From contig JAPYXD010000698.1 in the NCBI GenBank assembly GCA_030998225.1, positions 1,963,001-2,027,000 on the forward strand: a stretch of DNA of 64,000 bases, read 5' to 3'. The notes below the pieces were generated by a model. It had not been told where the DNA came from and searched no databases. It saw only the letters and a list, made by a program, of their open reading frames with translations. Shown here piece by piece: positions 22,283 through 32,342 of the stretch. The first letter of the stretch is position 1. Each line of letters begins with the position of its first letter. Made by a program: the position numbers and the translations under genes. This DNA is from Diplolepis rosae (Eukaryota > Arthropoda > Insecta > Hymenoptera > Diplolepididae).

Positions 22283-23259
22283 ACTAATTAAGGCTCAATG
22301 CAAGTCCAGAATATGAATAATTACAACTTTAGATGAAATTGCTTAAGCGAAGAAGCGAGAAAGAAATTAAGGACCTGACAAGCTCCCGAAGTTTCAAATT
22401 GCAATATTTATTACTTCTCACTAAAACGCCTAAAATCAGGCAGGCAAAACCATATGGCGAACGTCACGCAGCAATGAGCGCGGCACATATTAAACTCAAA
22501 GACGAGAAGAAAGAAGGAGGAGCGAGAAGAGAAGGCGGCCAGGAAGAATAAACGATGAGGGCTGAAGGGAAAGAAATTTGAGCCAAGAAACGAATGAAGG
22601 GAGGACATCTTGGTTTTGATTTGCGGCTGTCCTCAACTTTCTGGTCATCTGTAATTACGCCAATGGCATACAAGATGAAGAAATTATCTTTTGCAGAGTT
22701 TATAAGCATCAAAGAGAGGTTCTTCTAAACTGCTGAAGATTATTCATCCTGATTATAAGGAAGAGTATAGTCCAGAGCTATTACTGCATTTTAAAATGTA
22801 TCTTTTATGCTAGACTAATGAAGCAATCCACTCTGACGTTTGGCAGAATAAATCAGCGAGCAAGAGACGGGGAAGTAATTATCGCCGGTAAATTAATTCT
22901 TTCCGGTTGCAGGAGAACTCTTTTGTACGGATTCCAAACAGTTAGCTACTGACGCTGGAGTTGTTCGCTCGTATAACTTTATATATAGCGCAACTGCAGA
23001 CGCATCGTTATGTAGACTTTAAACCCAAAAGAGTTTTCAAACGGAGATGAGGATCTTGCTTTGATCGTGAGGAAACTAGATATGTAGCGATCGTCAATTC
23101 TACTGTAAAAATCAAAGCAGAATGACGAATATTCCAGCCACAATAAAGCTCATGTTCAGAAGCCTTCACTGGAAACTTACGTCAAGAGGGAAAATTAATC
23201 TTAACCCCATGTCAAGTTCTTTGATAATAAATCTCCTTTATATTTCCAAGTTCAAAAAT
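22283..23259. other. No gene seen
   Basis: Unique, moderately AT-rich DNA. The purine-rich segment 22490-22570 gives Lys/Glu-rich frames without motifs. Confidence 0.4.
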
Positions 23260-23452
23260 AAAGATATATATGCTGATGTTGATAGTTGGTTTTAGGGTTC
23301 AAGGTTAATGAAAATTCAAAGTTTTATATAATAAAATATAATCACTGATGAGGGCTCCAATCGGAGCCGAAACGTTTGATTATGTAAAACTGTGAGTTTT
23401 TATTAACCTTGGACCCCAAAAACCAACTATCAACATCAACATATATCTTCAA
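23260..23452. mobile_element. Short copy of the hammerhead-like inverted-repeat family
   Basis: Arms TGCTGATGTTGATAGTTGG and CCAACTATCAACATCAACAT are inverted. One plus-strand core is intact: CTGATGA (23345-23351), G, GGCTCC, loop, GGAGCC, GAAAC (23369-23373). The left arm has lost its own core, leaving a 190 bp element. Confidence 0.75.
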
Positions 23453-24207
23453 TTATTAATTAATAATCTAAGATTTTGAAAAAATCCATTTTTTTATTTC
23501 TTTAAAGTGCACTTTAGGGTCTTAAAAATATGATGCGGGCATAGCAGATTACAGGTAAATGAAAACTTTAAACGCGTTTTTCGTAAAATCGCTTTTTTCA
23601 AATGTGGCGGTAAGATTATTCGAAAACGGCTGCATGGATTCGTTTCAAATTTTAACTGTACCTTCACATTAACATTATCGAGTGAAAAACGTAGCGGCTT
23701 TTCGATTTGGCTTAAACTTTCTTATTTTAAAACAATTTACTGCCAATTTTTTTTTTAAATCAAAAACTTTTTTTCAAATGCGCACCATTTTTTAAAAATT
23801 TGATTTAAAACTAAATCCCTAAGTTATAACAACACCTATTAATATGTAATTAAAGAAAAACTTTGCTTATTTATATTAGAGTTCATCATGTACGAGAAAA
23901 CTTACCGCCCGTTTAAGCGTCAACGGAAAAATAATCGCTTATTACTGGCTCCCATAGCCGACATTTTGAAACAAAAATGATTTTTTTTAGTTCAATACTT
24001 ATACAATAAAGTGCTCTAAACGACTTTTTTTTTGAACAATTAAAGTCATGTTGAAGAAAAATCCGTGGTGACAGGATTGTATCTACAAAAATTATGTGGT
24101 CACCTTGTTCGCGACGAAATAAAAGAAAGAAAAAAGGGAAAATTTGTGATTGTATCACCTCAATCTTTTTCACCAACGATTGTCCATCCACTTAATCAAA
24201 CAACAGA
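23453..24207. other. No gene seen
   Basis: AT-rich sequence. The minus-strand open frame 23913-24191 is Phe/Ile/Lys-rich and lacks motifs. Confidence 0.35.
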
Positions 24208-24322
24208 AATAAATTCTCACTGATGAGGACTCCAATCTGAGTCAAAACGTTTGAAAATATGAAACTTTGAGTTACATTTTTCTGGACCCTAAAGCCAACT
24301 AAGAACATCAACAATATTTGAA
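24208..24322 (+). mobile_element. Single-arm fragment of the hammerhead-like family
   Basis: It contains CTGATGAGGACTCCAATCTG and AGTCAAAACGTTTG, where GAAAC has become AAAAC, followed by CTGGACCCTAAAGCCAACTA. Compensatory changes keep most of the stem (GACTC/GAGTC) although the primary sequence differs from the other copies. Confidence 0.65.
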
Positions 24323-24437
24323 TGTTAATAAAATCCTTGAATATTATTATCCTCTTACTTTTCCTTCTATCTAAAAAAAAAAAAAAAACCGCAAAAAAAC
24401 GCTTTATTTTAGATTTTACTGCGTTGTTACCCCTTAA

Positions 24438-25100
24438 GGTAGTTTAGCCACGAAAAATTAGGCCTCAGGCAAAAATACATAATTTTGCTTTCAAGAATAG
24501 CAATATTGTTATTAAAGGAATTATTCAAAAGTGAAAAGATTATTTCCTATAAACAAATTTGAAACAGAGAAATAATGTATTTAACAAATTTTATTTTCAA
24601 GTGCTTTTTTTTCATATCGCTTTTTACCAAATTTGTAAAAATGGTGCGATTCTGATAAATCATGGATCATTTTTCCAGGGAAAAGATTTTCTAGAACTTG
24701 ACCGTTTCCAATTTTTTTAAAATAAATTCTTTAATGTCTGAAACTATTAAAAAACAATTTTTAAAAACAGAATTTTTATTAACAAATTGCTGAATTTGAT
24801 AATAATTTATTCATTTTCAAAAATTGGAAACGTTCAAGTTGTAGAGAATCTTTTGCTTGAGAAAATGATGCATGACTTATCAGAATTACACCATTTTTAA
24901 AAATGTTGTAAGAAGCAATATGAAAAAAAAGTACGTGAAAATAAAATTTGTTAAATACATTATTTTTCTATATTTCAAATTTTTTTTATAGAAAACAATG
25001 TTTTCTCTTTTGAATAATCCCTTCAATAACAAGATTGCTATTCTTGAAAGCAAAATTATCTATTTTTTCCTCAAGCCTAATTTTTCGTAGCTAATCTACC
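24438..25100. mobile_element. Fold-back element, 663 bp, TTAA-flanked
   Basis: The left end is GGTAGTTTAGCCACGAAAAA and TTAGGCCTCAGG. The right end is the reverse complement of GGTAGATTAGCTACGAAAAA and TTAGGCTTGAGG. TTAA lies on both sides (24434-24437, 25101-25104). The inverted repeat extends through most of the element (TGCTTTCAAGAATAGCAAT against ATTGCTATTCTTGAAAGCA; AACAAATTTTATTTTCA against its complement). It has no open frame of note. A second copy is at 57852-58397. Confidence 0.8.
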
Positions 25101-25104
25101 TTAA

Positions 25105-26549
25105 TTGAGGGTTAATGCATTTCCATAATATGAATTTCAAAAATAAACTTCCTTTGCCTTGATTTGTGATAGTTTCATTAAATAATATTAAAAATCTAAA
25201 GATGGCTAAAAAGTAACATAAAATAAAGATATATTAAGATTATAGGAATATAATTTGCATTTGTGTTGATTATACCTGTTAAATATTTTCTCCAATTTCC
25301 ATATTAGATAATCTAACGATGGTAGAAACATGATTGAAATAAATTTAAATTAGACCCCAAACGAAGAGTGAAGAAATTTTGGGAACGTGTCCGGCGATAA
25401 AGAGAATTCAGGAAAGGCAACACTTTTATATACTAAAAGCGATGGAATTTTTTAAGGCGTCATTAAAACGGAGACACAGATTCTGGGGAATCGTTTGTAC
25501 GGTTACCTGTCTCTTTAATGAAGATATTTACACGCCTGTTCTGTCGCGCCCGCAGCAACGCGCTTTTGGAAAGGTTTCCTGCTTCTTATGACTGTCGTAG
25601 ACTTAGACTTTATTGCGAACCATCAGAAGCGGCCTGACAGACATGATAAGTTCGAACACTCTCCAATATTTGAATACCTACACGATTTCAAAGCTAGGCC
25701 ATATATCTCAACTCGTCGAGTTTTTTCTTTTCCTTCATAATCATCTCTCAATTTGAATAAAGTGGTCGTAAAATAAAGACAGTTATGATTCATACAGCTC
25801 GATGAAATATAATCAGGTGACGCCAATTTTTAAACCCAAACGAAAATTGGACTGAATATTTTTCGTGACAGATTATTTCGTTGAGTAGAAACATTGCTGA
25901 TGTATAGCGATCGAATAATAATTCAATCTGTAAGTAATTATAAAGTAAAGATTCAGTAAAGCATAAACTTGTGATGTAACTTTGTTAGGGGCGCAGCAGG
26001 TGCTCGACTCCCGAGTAATTGGAAATAATTATCACTATGAGTCATACATATGTTAGACATTAAAGGGTCAGACTCACGCATGCTGAGAATGACAGATGAT
26101 TTTCCAGTTATAAACCATCTAGCAACAGTAATGACTGAGATCTTGAGTTTATACTGATGACAATTTTTAAATAGCAGCAACGATTCAGAGAATGTAAAAA
26201 ATCTAGACTTAATGAAATATTGCTTTAGGCACGCGACTAATTGATTGCTGTTATTTATATATTTGGATTTATAGCACTTAAAATATACATGACGGAATGA
26301 ACCCTATTAAGTGATGAACTTGCTGAACCTTTTAAAAACTATTAATTTTCTTGGTAACTTCTCAATGTTAATTACATGTTAATTATATACATATATAATG
26401 TACTAACATAATGTTGGCTGCCTGCCTCTAAGACTTTACTTTAAACTCCGTTTTCCGCAAGTTGTGATTATCCGTGTTTGTTGCAACATATGTTTGAATA
26501 AAATCTAGAGTATTAGACACAGGCCTTTGAAATTTTTATCACTTATTCT
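25105..26549. other. No gene seen
   Basis: Unique intronic or upstream DNA. 25370-25610 is GC-richer, with a 70-codon plus-strand frame but no motif. Confidence 0.4.
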
Positions 26550-26965
26550 TTCTTATATTATCAATATTTTTGGGTATGGAAAGCACTCTAGCTAAAAAAA
26601 TAACTACAAAATTTTTTTTTCATTTTGGGATATTTTTATTTATTATTTTCTTTTATTTTATCTTTAACTGTTTTTTCAGTCATGTTACCTTATTTTCCAT
26701 ATCCATAAGTTGCTACACATTGTTAGGAACAAAATAAAAAAACAATCATGACAATTGGTTACAAAATAAAAAAGTTATACAAAGTCAAAAAATGCCCAAA
26801 AAACTCAAAACTTTTAGTTTAAAAATACTTAAAGGTGCTGGAATTTAAAAAAAAAACCAAAAAATTTCTAAATAAAGGTACCAAACATAAGAAAAATTAT
26901 ATGGAAGGTCTAAACTCAAAAAAAAAAAAAATGTTAAAGGTGGCGCCGATCCCCTACAGTTAGAA
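26550..26965. repeat. Partial copy of the 38931-40746 element (one end)
   Basis: It shares GTTGCTACACATTGTTAGGA, ACAAAATAAAAAAACAATCA and TATGGAAGGTCTAAACTC with the right end of the element at 38931-40746, and ends near GATCCCCTACAG like it. The left part is truncated near GGGTATGGAAAGCACTCTAG. Confidence 0.75.
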
Positions 26966-29449
26966 AAATAGACATGAATTTCAAAGCAAATGATATAGTT
27001 CCCATCAAATGTTTTTGGATTGTGTTCAGTAATTTTTCAACATCGATTAACTCGTTAGTTAACAGTGTCTTAAAGCTTGTGTTTCGTTTTCATTCCAAGC
27101 TAATTTGTAAGCAATAAAACGCTGAACTAGGAACCCTTTTTATTCCAATGAGCTTTATACGAGCAAGGGTCAGTCATTATTTTGGACATTTTATTTTTTC
27201 TACATATTTGTATCTTTACGACCCATCAAATTATGAATATACCGCCATGTTAAGAAAGGATACGCCGACACGCGTGGTTATTCCCGAAAATTTATGCAGT
27301 CTTCGGTTTGATTCGTCACCGTCTCCCAAATCGAGACATGTGCGTGTACATTCGCGCGTACAGGAGGCTCAACTTCCAAGCAATCTCAGGGCCAATCTCG
27401 TCTCCGCCCGTCGGTTCCTTCGTCCGTTAAGTCTTCCTCCGTTTTAATGTCTTCATCGAATCTCTGGTCCATGCTCTTGCGGGTAAGAAGCAGAAGAGAA
27501 CCAGAAGAAGAAAGAGCAAAGAATCGGTGCCTTTCCTTCCCCTCATCTCACCGTCTATATCACCCCACCTCCACCCCCACCTCCTGCCCCCTTCCTCACT
27601 CTCTTCTCACCTCAAATCCTTTCGACTACAAGAGCGATGTTTACCTGCGACACGCAATTAAATCAGTGGACTTTAATTTCATCGTGGTGGGCTACACGGA
27701 ATGCAATATGTTTGCCACGATTATACGCTATAAAAAACCTATCGACCGCCAGAACAACGTTTTCACGCCAGGCGTCGTGAAATTACCAATAAACAAAAAC
27801 AACTAAATTTAGAGTTTCATGGTGCGAGTGGGTGTTCCGTTTAATTATCCTTCAAACATCTTGTATTCCTTTACAAATTAAGCACTTTTTAAGAATTGTC
27901 AAAATATTCATCTGTTTGTATATAGAAAAGGTTTAGAATTATTAATACCTCTACTCAGGATAATAAGGAATAGAAAATGTTTAATGGGTGAGTGTATTTC
28001 ATATGAAGAGAAATATGCCTACTTCTCTCGTGATTTTATTGCTTTGCTTATGGTTGCTAAGGCCTACCATTAGTTCCGACAATTTCCCACGTCAGGAGAA
28101 AAGGTCTTACTCTCGGTCTATTGTATAAGAAAATTGAACTATTTCTAGCAAGTGGAATAGACGTGAAACATAATTGGTTTCGAAATTACAACCGGTAAAG
28201 AAACTCAAAACAGGTTATTATAAAAAAGCAAATAATCATATCATTATCATATAAATGTAATAGTTATTTTCAAATAAAATTGTTACGAAGATGTATCTCG
28301 TCGTAAAACTTCTAGGCACTTTTGCAAGCGAAATCCAAGAACTTGAGTGAATTAATATCCTAGAAATTCTATATTTTATAAACCCCATGGTGTAACGTCC
28401 AAGAATCTCGAAAATAGTAGGAGGGAAAAAGTGAGAATAGTTAAAAAAGAAGAGGTAGGTATGCGAATAGGTTATGGAGGATTGAAATAAAAGGGTGTAT
28501 GAGGATATAACCGTGCACGCGATGGCAGTACGAGGCGAACAATATTGTAAATACTTGGTGCGGTACACCTACGTGTAGTGCCCGAAGGACAAGGCACTCG
28601 ATGCTAAAGGCGTTCAGGGAGGCGAGGGGTTGGGGTTCGGGTATGGCGACAACCCGCAGAAACGGGACTGCGAGTGTATCCGCCCCCACGTAATCTCGAT
28701 CGTCCGCGTACCTTTACCAGCACCCATTGCTCTTATATAGTAGTTATCGCCTCGCTCGCGAATGCTCATGCAGCTTTACTTGCGCACGCGAACAGACATT
28801 ACATTTTTATACTTGTCTCACAAACAAATAAGAACATTTAAACCTTTCTGCTTTTATCTTTACACATTTTCTTACTTTATTCTTTCAGACATTACAACCT
28901 GGATACTTTTTTATTCATATCAATAGTTTAGAATTATAAAGCTTATTTCATCGAGTTTTAAATATGTATATCTAGATGAAGTTTAATTAACTCTCTGAAA
29001 CATGATGGTCGATACATGGATCATACCTGTCTGAACATTAATTTTTGAGTTTTTCGAACAAAAGATATATCTACTGCTAATTATTTGTAAATTTTGTTAT
29101 ATAAATAAACAAATCACTTTCTCATTTCACTTGAGTGGAAGTTCGTGCAATTTTTGGTAACATATATATCTATTGTTAATTGTTTGTGAATTTTGTTATA
29201 TAAATAGAAATTGTAAAAAATTGTCTAGTTCATGGAAACATTTATGTGAAGAAGAAAAAGATTGATCTTATTATTACAAAAGTATAGGGATTTTTGGGTT
29301 GAAAGGTCAAATTTGCAATCAGTGACTCAAAACACCCCCGAGTACCAAATTTCATCCCAATCAAGTAACTTCTTATAACTTGAAATAAAATTACGAGTCG
29401 TGTCCTATGAAAAAAAAAAACATTATTTTTATAAAAAAAATTTAACACT
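26966..29449. other. Unique DNA, no gene accepted
   Basis: 27140-27800 and 28380-28760 are GC-richer with several overlapping open frames (99 and 119 codons on plus, 110 on minus). Translations are Ser/Arg/Pro-rich and give no motif. They are possible conserved noncoding or 5' UTR DNA of ci, but no exon can be defended. Confidence 0.35.
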
Positions 29450-29710
29450 TGCGAAAAATAATACTCCCAATAATGTTTTTGTGATCGAATTTTTCCTTAC
29501 TATCGCTTCTTACCAATTTTTTAAAAAATTATAAGATTTGCATAAATAATGGCATATTTTTTCAGAAAAAATATTTTCTACATCTCTACTGTATCCAGTT
29601 TTGAAAGAAAAGTAGAGAATATTTCTCACGAACAAGCATTTTTTTTTCATAGAAAATAATGTTTTTTCTTCCATAAGACTCGACAGATAATATTATTCCA
29701 AGTCTTTAAA
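29450..29710. repeat. Degraded fold-back fragment related to 24438-25100
   Basis: It contains TATCGCTTCTTACCAATTTT, TTTCAGAAAAAATATTTTCT and a terminal ATAGAAAATAATGTTTT, all similar to the interior of the fold-back elements at 24438-25100 and 57852-58397. The ends are lost. Confidence 0.5.
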
Positions 29711-29754
29711 TCATAGAATAGTATATTATGCACCTAGGGAGAAAAAAGTTTATT

Positions 29755-29965
29755 TTTCTACCAGCGGGTCGTAAAGTGTATTTTATTGCCCTATGCGTGG
29801 TAAACAAATTCATTCTATGACCCTATAATAAAAAAAGTTTATTTTGCGAGTGTTTTGCTCGGGCATCAAACTTCACACTCGCAAAATAAATGTTTCTCCC
29901 GTGTTGCATACGATTTTTTTCACTTGGTGGTCAAACAATGGACTTTGTGAGCCGCTAGTAGAAAA
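29755..29965. repeat. Repeat with GTTTGATGCC/CACTCGCAAAATAAA motif, inverted copy
   Basis: TTTATTTTGCGAGTGT and ACACTCGCAAAATAAA form an inverted pair at 29838-29890, with GGGCATCAAACTTC between. Related copies lie at 41880-42065 and 49640-49770, where TGGTTGTTACCCTC is also shared. Confidence 0.65.
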
Positions 29966-30745
29966 AAATTTTTTTTCCAGAGACCTGATTTTTGGCACAA
30001 CAACTACTAAAATATGAAAACCAGACTGAATTAATAATGATCGATCGAGTGTTTGATTTAAAATAGAAAAGTGTATCGCATTAAAAAAAATTAAATGTTT
30101 CGGCCTCAATCTATTGTAATGAAATTATGTAAATTTGGCGTAAATAAAATCTCTTGATATTACGATCAATTTATTTCGTTTTGCTGAGATAATTGACGGC
30201 AGCTGAGGCAGGTGCATCATCGCAGTTTCCTTGTCTTGATGAGAGTTTCGTGGGTTGAATCGGCTAGAAAAGGTGAATCGAGATGCCGATTTTCACCTTT
30301 AGAACCCGAGGATCAGGATCGCGCAACGAGTCGATTCTCTCAAGAGAGGGTAAACACGAGAGGACAGAGATGGAGAGGCAGAACCCGTATAGGAGGATTT
30401 ATGAACGACCGAAACAGTCTGCGAATCCTATAGTCCCCTCGCTCAACTTTATTTTACTTTGTTTTTTGACCTTAGAAGTACCTGCAGCTGTTCTCGACTA
30501 TATGTCTACATGTATTCTGGCTGCACCCTCACAACTTTACGACTCGACACTTCCTCGCTCCAGAATAAGAGTTCGCAATCGACTCGCCGGCGCGTTCATG
30601 TTGGATCACGTTACCTAATAATCACTTGGTTCCGATAATTTATTTCCAAAGAGGTAAAAAAAAATCATTATATGCGATTTATGTTCTCGAAAATTTTGTT
30701 TTCTGTGGTCAAGACTTAATTGTCATGGAGTATTGATAGTGTATG
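29966..30745. other. Unique DNA, no gene accepted
   Basis: 30200-30620 is GC-richer with overlapping plus-strand frames of 73 and 111 codons. No motif and no splice context fits ci. Confidence 0.35.
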
Positions 30746-30888
30746 TAAGGCGATGGATCAACCAGATCACGTGACCAAATTCCTATAAAAGTTCGTGTAA
30801 GATAATTTTATTATTTTACAAAATATTTTCCTGGAAATTTGTAAAATACAAGAGAAGACGATGAAGAACGTCTCTCAACTTCGCTTAA

Positions 30889-31246
30889 GGCCATGGATCA
30901 ATCGTACCACGTGACTAAATTATATATTTATTCGTTCATGTAAGATAACTTTTTTAATTTACAATGTATCTTTCTGATAATTTGGGAAACGTAACAAAAG
31001 ATAATAAAGCACGTCTGTTAACTTCTTTTTAGTAAAAATTTTGAACAAAATTCGTAAACTTATCGACAATTACAGTTAGCCGTAAAATTTTTTGCAAAAT
31101 TCTTACTCATAAAAAGTTGACAGACGTTCTCTATCGTGTTCTGTAGTATTTTCCAAATTTTCAGGAAGATATTTTGTAAAAGAAAAAAGTTATCTTACAC
31201 GAACTTTTACAGGAATTTGGTCACGTGATCTGGTTGATCCATGGCC
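30889..31246. mobile_element. Full-length 358 bp TTAA-type MITE nested in an older copy
   Basis: The ends are GGCCATGGATCAATCGTACC on the left and the reverse complement of GGCCATGGATCAACCAGATC on the right. TTAA lies at 30885-30888 and 31247-31250. The host copy would read CGCTTAAGTGAAAATTTTGC without the insertion, and the sister copy near 10620 reads CGCTTGAGTGATAATTTTGC, an empty site. TTAA duplication is typical of piggyBac-like transposition, but no transposase of that type is in the window. Confidence 0.85.
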
Positions 31247-31499
31247 TTAAGTGAAAATTTTGCAAAAAATTCAAGTTAACTGTAATTGTCGATAAGTTTT
31301 AGAATTTTTTTCAAAATTTTTACTAAAAATAAGTTAACCCATTGGCCTATGATTTTTCTGTGTAAAAATTTGGGTAGAAATATGATTTAATTTTCAGTTT
31401 AAAAGCAAATTCATGAAGGTGGACAAAAACCTTAATAAATGCAACAAAATGTCATGGAATTTATTGATTTTACAAACCGTGATTTTTGAACAGGCGAGC

Positions 31500-31929
31500 T
31501 ACCCAGGAAAGAAGAAACGATTGATTGAAATTTCTGTGAATTGCGTATCTTAAAATTTACGATTTAAGGTTTCTGTATCTGCAGTTTTAGTTGAAAACGA
31601 TTATATCGAAAGATTATTGAATTGCGTTTAGGACTTTTCAATCGTATAACTCAACCATAAAATTTTAATCGTCAAGATAGGTTTCATGAATTGTTCATCT
31701 TAATTATGAAATTACGATTAACACCAGTAAAACAAATTTTTACGAATGGAAGAGGCGTAAAAAAATTCATCAAAGTAATGATTTAATCGATCTGGGGTTA
31801 AATTGCCGATTAAAAAAGCTTACCGATTCAAATGCCCACAACACAATTAAACGAAAATATTTTGAATCTCCATTTTTAAAATACGCAATTCAGAGCGATT
31901 TTAGCCTATCGCTTTTTGTTTCCTGGGTA
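31500..31929. mobile_element. Word-built MITE (CGATT/AATCG), TIR TACCCAGGAAA
   Basis: The left end is TACCCAGGAAAGAAGAAACG. The right end is TTTCCTGGGTA, a perfect 11-base inverted repeat. The interior of about 400 bp repeats CGATT, AATCG and close variants in both orientations (for example AAACGATTATATCG, AATCGTATAAC, TTTTAATCG, TACGATTAAC). It is part of the larger insertion 31338-32212 in the older MITE. Confidence 0.75.
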
Positions 31930-31944
31930 CACTTGTCAAACCAC

Positions 31945-32166
31945 ACTCTCTAAATTTGAATCAGTCAAAATCTACTGATTATCAGTGAAATTTGACTGAT
32001 TCAAATAGCTAAAAAGAGGTTACTGTAAATCAGTAAAATTTCACTGCTTATTTCAGTGAAAATTGACTGATTTGAGAGTGAAAAATATTTTTTCACTAAT
32101 GAATCAGTGAAAAGGCAAATCACTGATTCAATCAGTGAAAATTTGACTGATTCAGATTTAGAGAGC
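31945..32166. mobile_element. Word-built MITE (CAGTGA/AATCAGT), second copy
   Basis: It starts ACTCTCTAAATTTGAATCAG and ends CTGATTCAGATTTAGAGAGC. Internal words match 17945-18218 almost base for base over long stretches (AATAGCTAAAAAGAGGTTAC). The arrangement is shorter by about 50 bases, as if some word units had been lost or gained. Confidence 0.8.
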
Positions 32167-32342
32167 ACAGTGGCCATCTTTCAAATGGCGGCTGCACCTC
32201 GTCAAAATATGATTAACAGACGTGCTTTATTGTTACGTTTTCTAAATTTTCAGAAAGACACTTTGTAAATTAAAAAATTGATCTTAGATGAAAAAATAAA
32301 TGTATAATTTAGTCACGTGGTCCGATTGATCCATAGCCTTAA

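Larger units (their letters stand above)
30749..32338. mobile_element. MITE of the GGCCATGGATCAA family, split by two later insertions
   Basis: The left end is GGCGATGGATCAACCAGATC. The right end is GGTCCGATTGATCCATAGCC followed by TTAA (32339-32342). The body is in three pieces: 30749-30884, 31251-31333 and 32217-32338. The first gap is a full copy of the same family (30889-31246). The second gap (31338-32212) is flanked by TTAA on both sides. Joining the pieces at the TTAAs rebuilds the family consensus (CGCTTAAGTG, AGTTAACAGACG). Confidence 0.8.

Noticed and set aside
21630..24322. Firm call of an active hammerhead ribozyme or Penelope-like retroelement
   Set aside because: The core has one extra base and stem III is weak, and no reverse transcriptase or GIY-YIG frame is present. 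It is kept as a hammerhead-like motif only.
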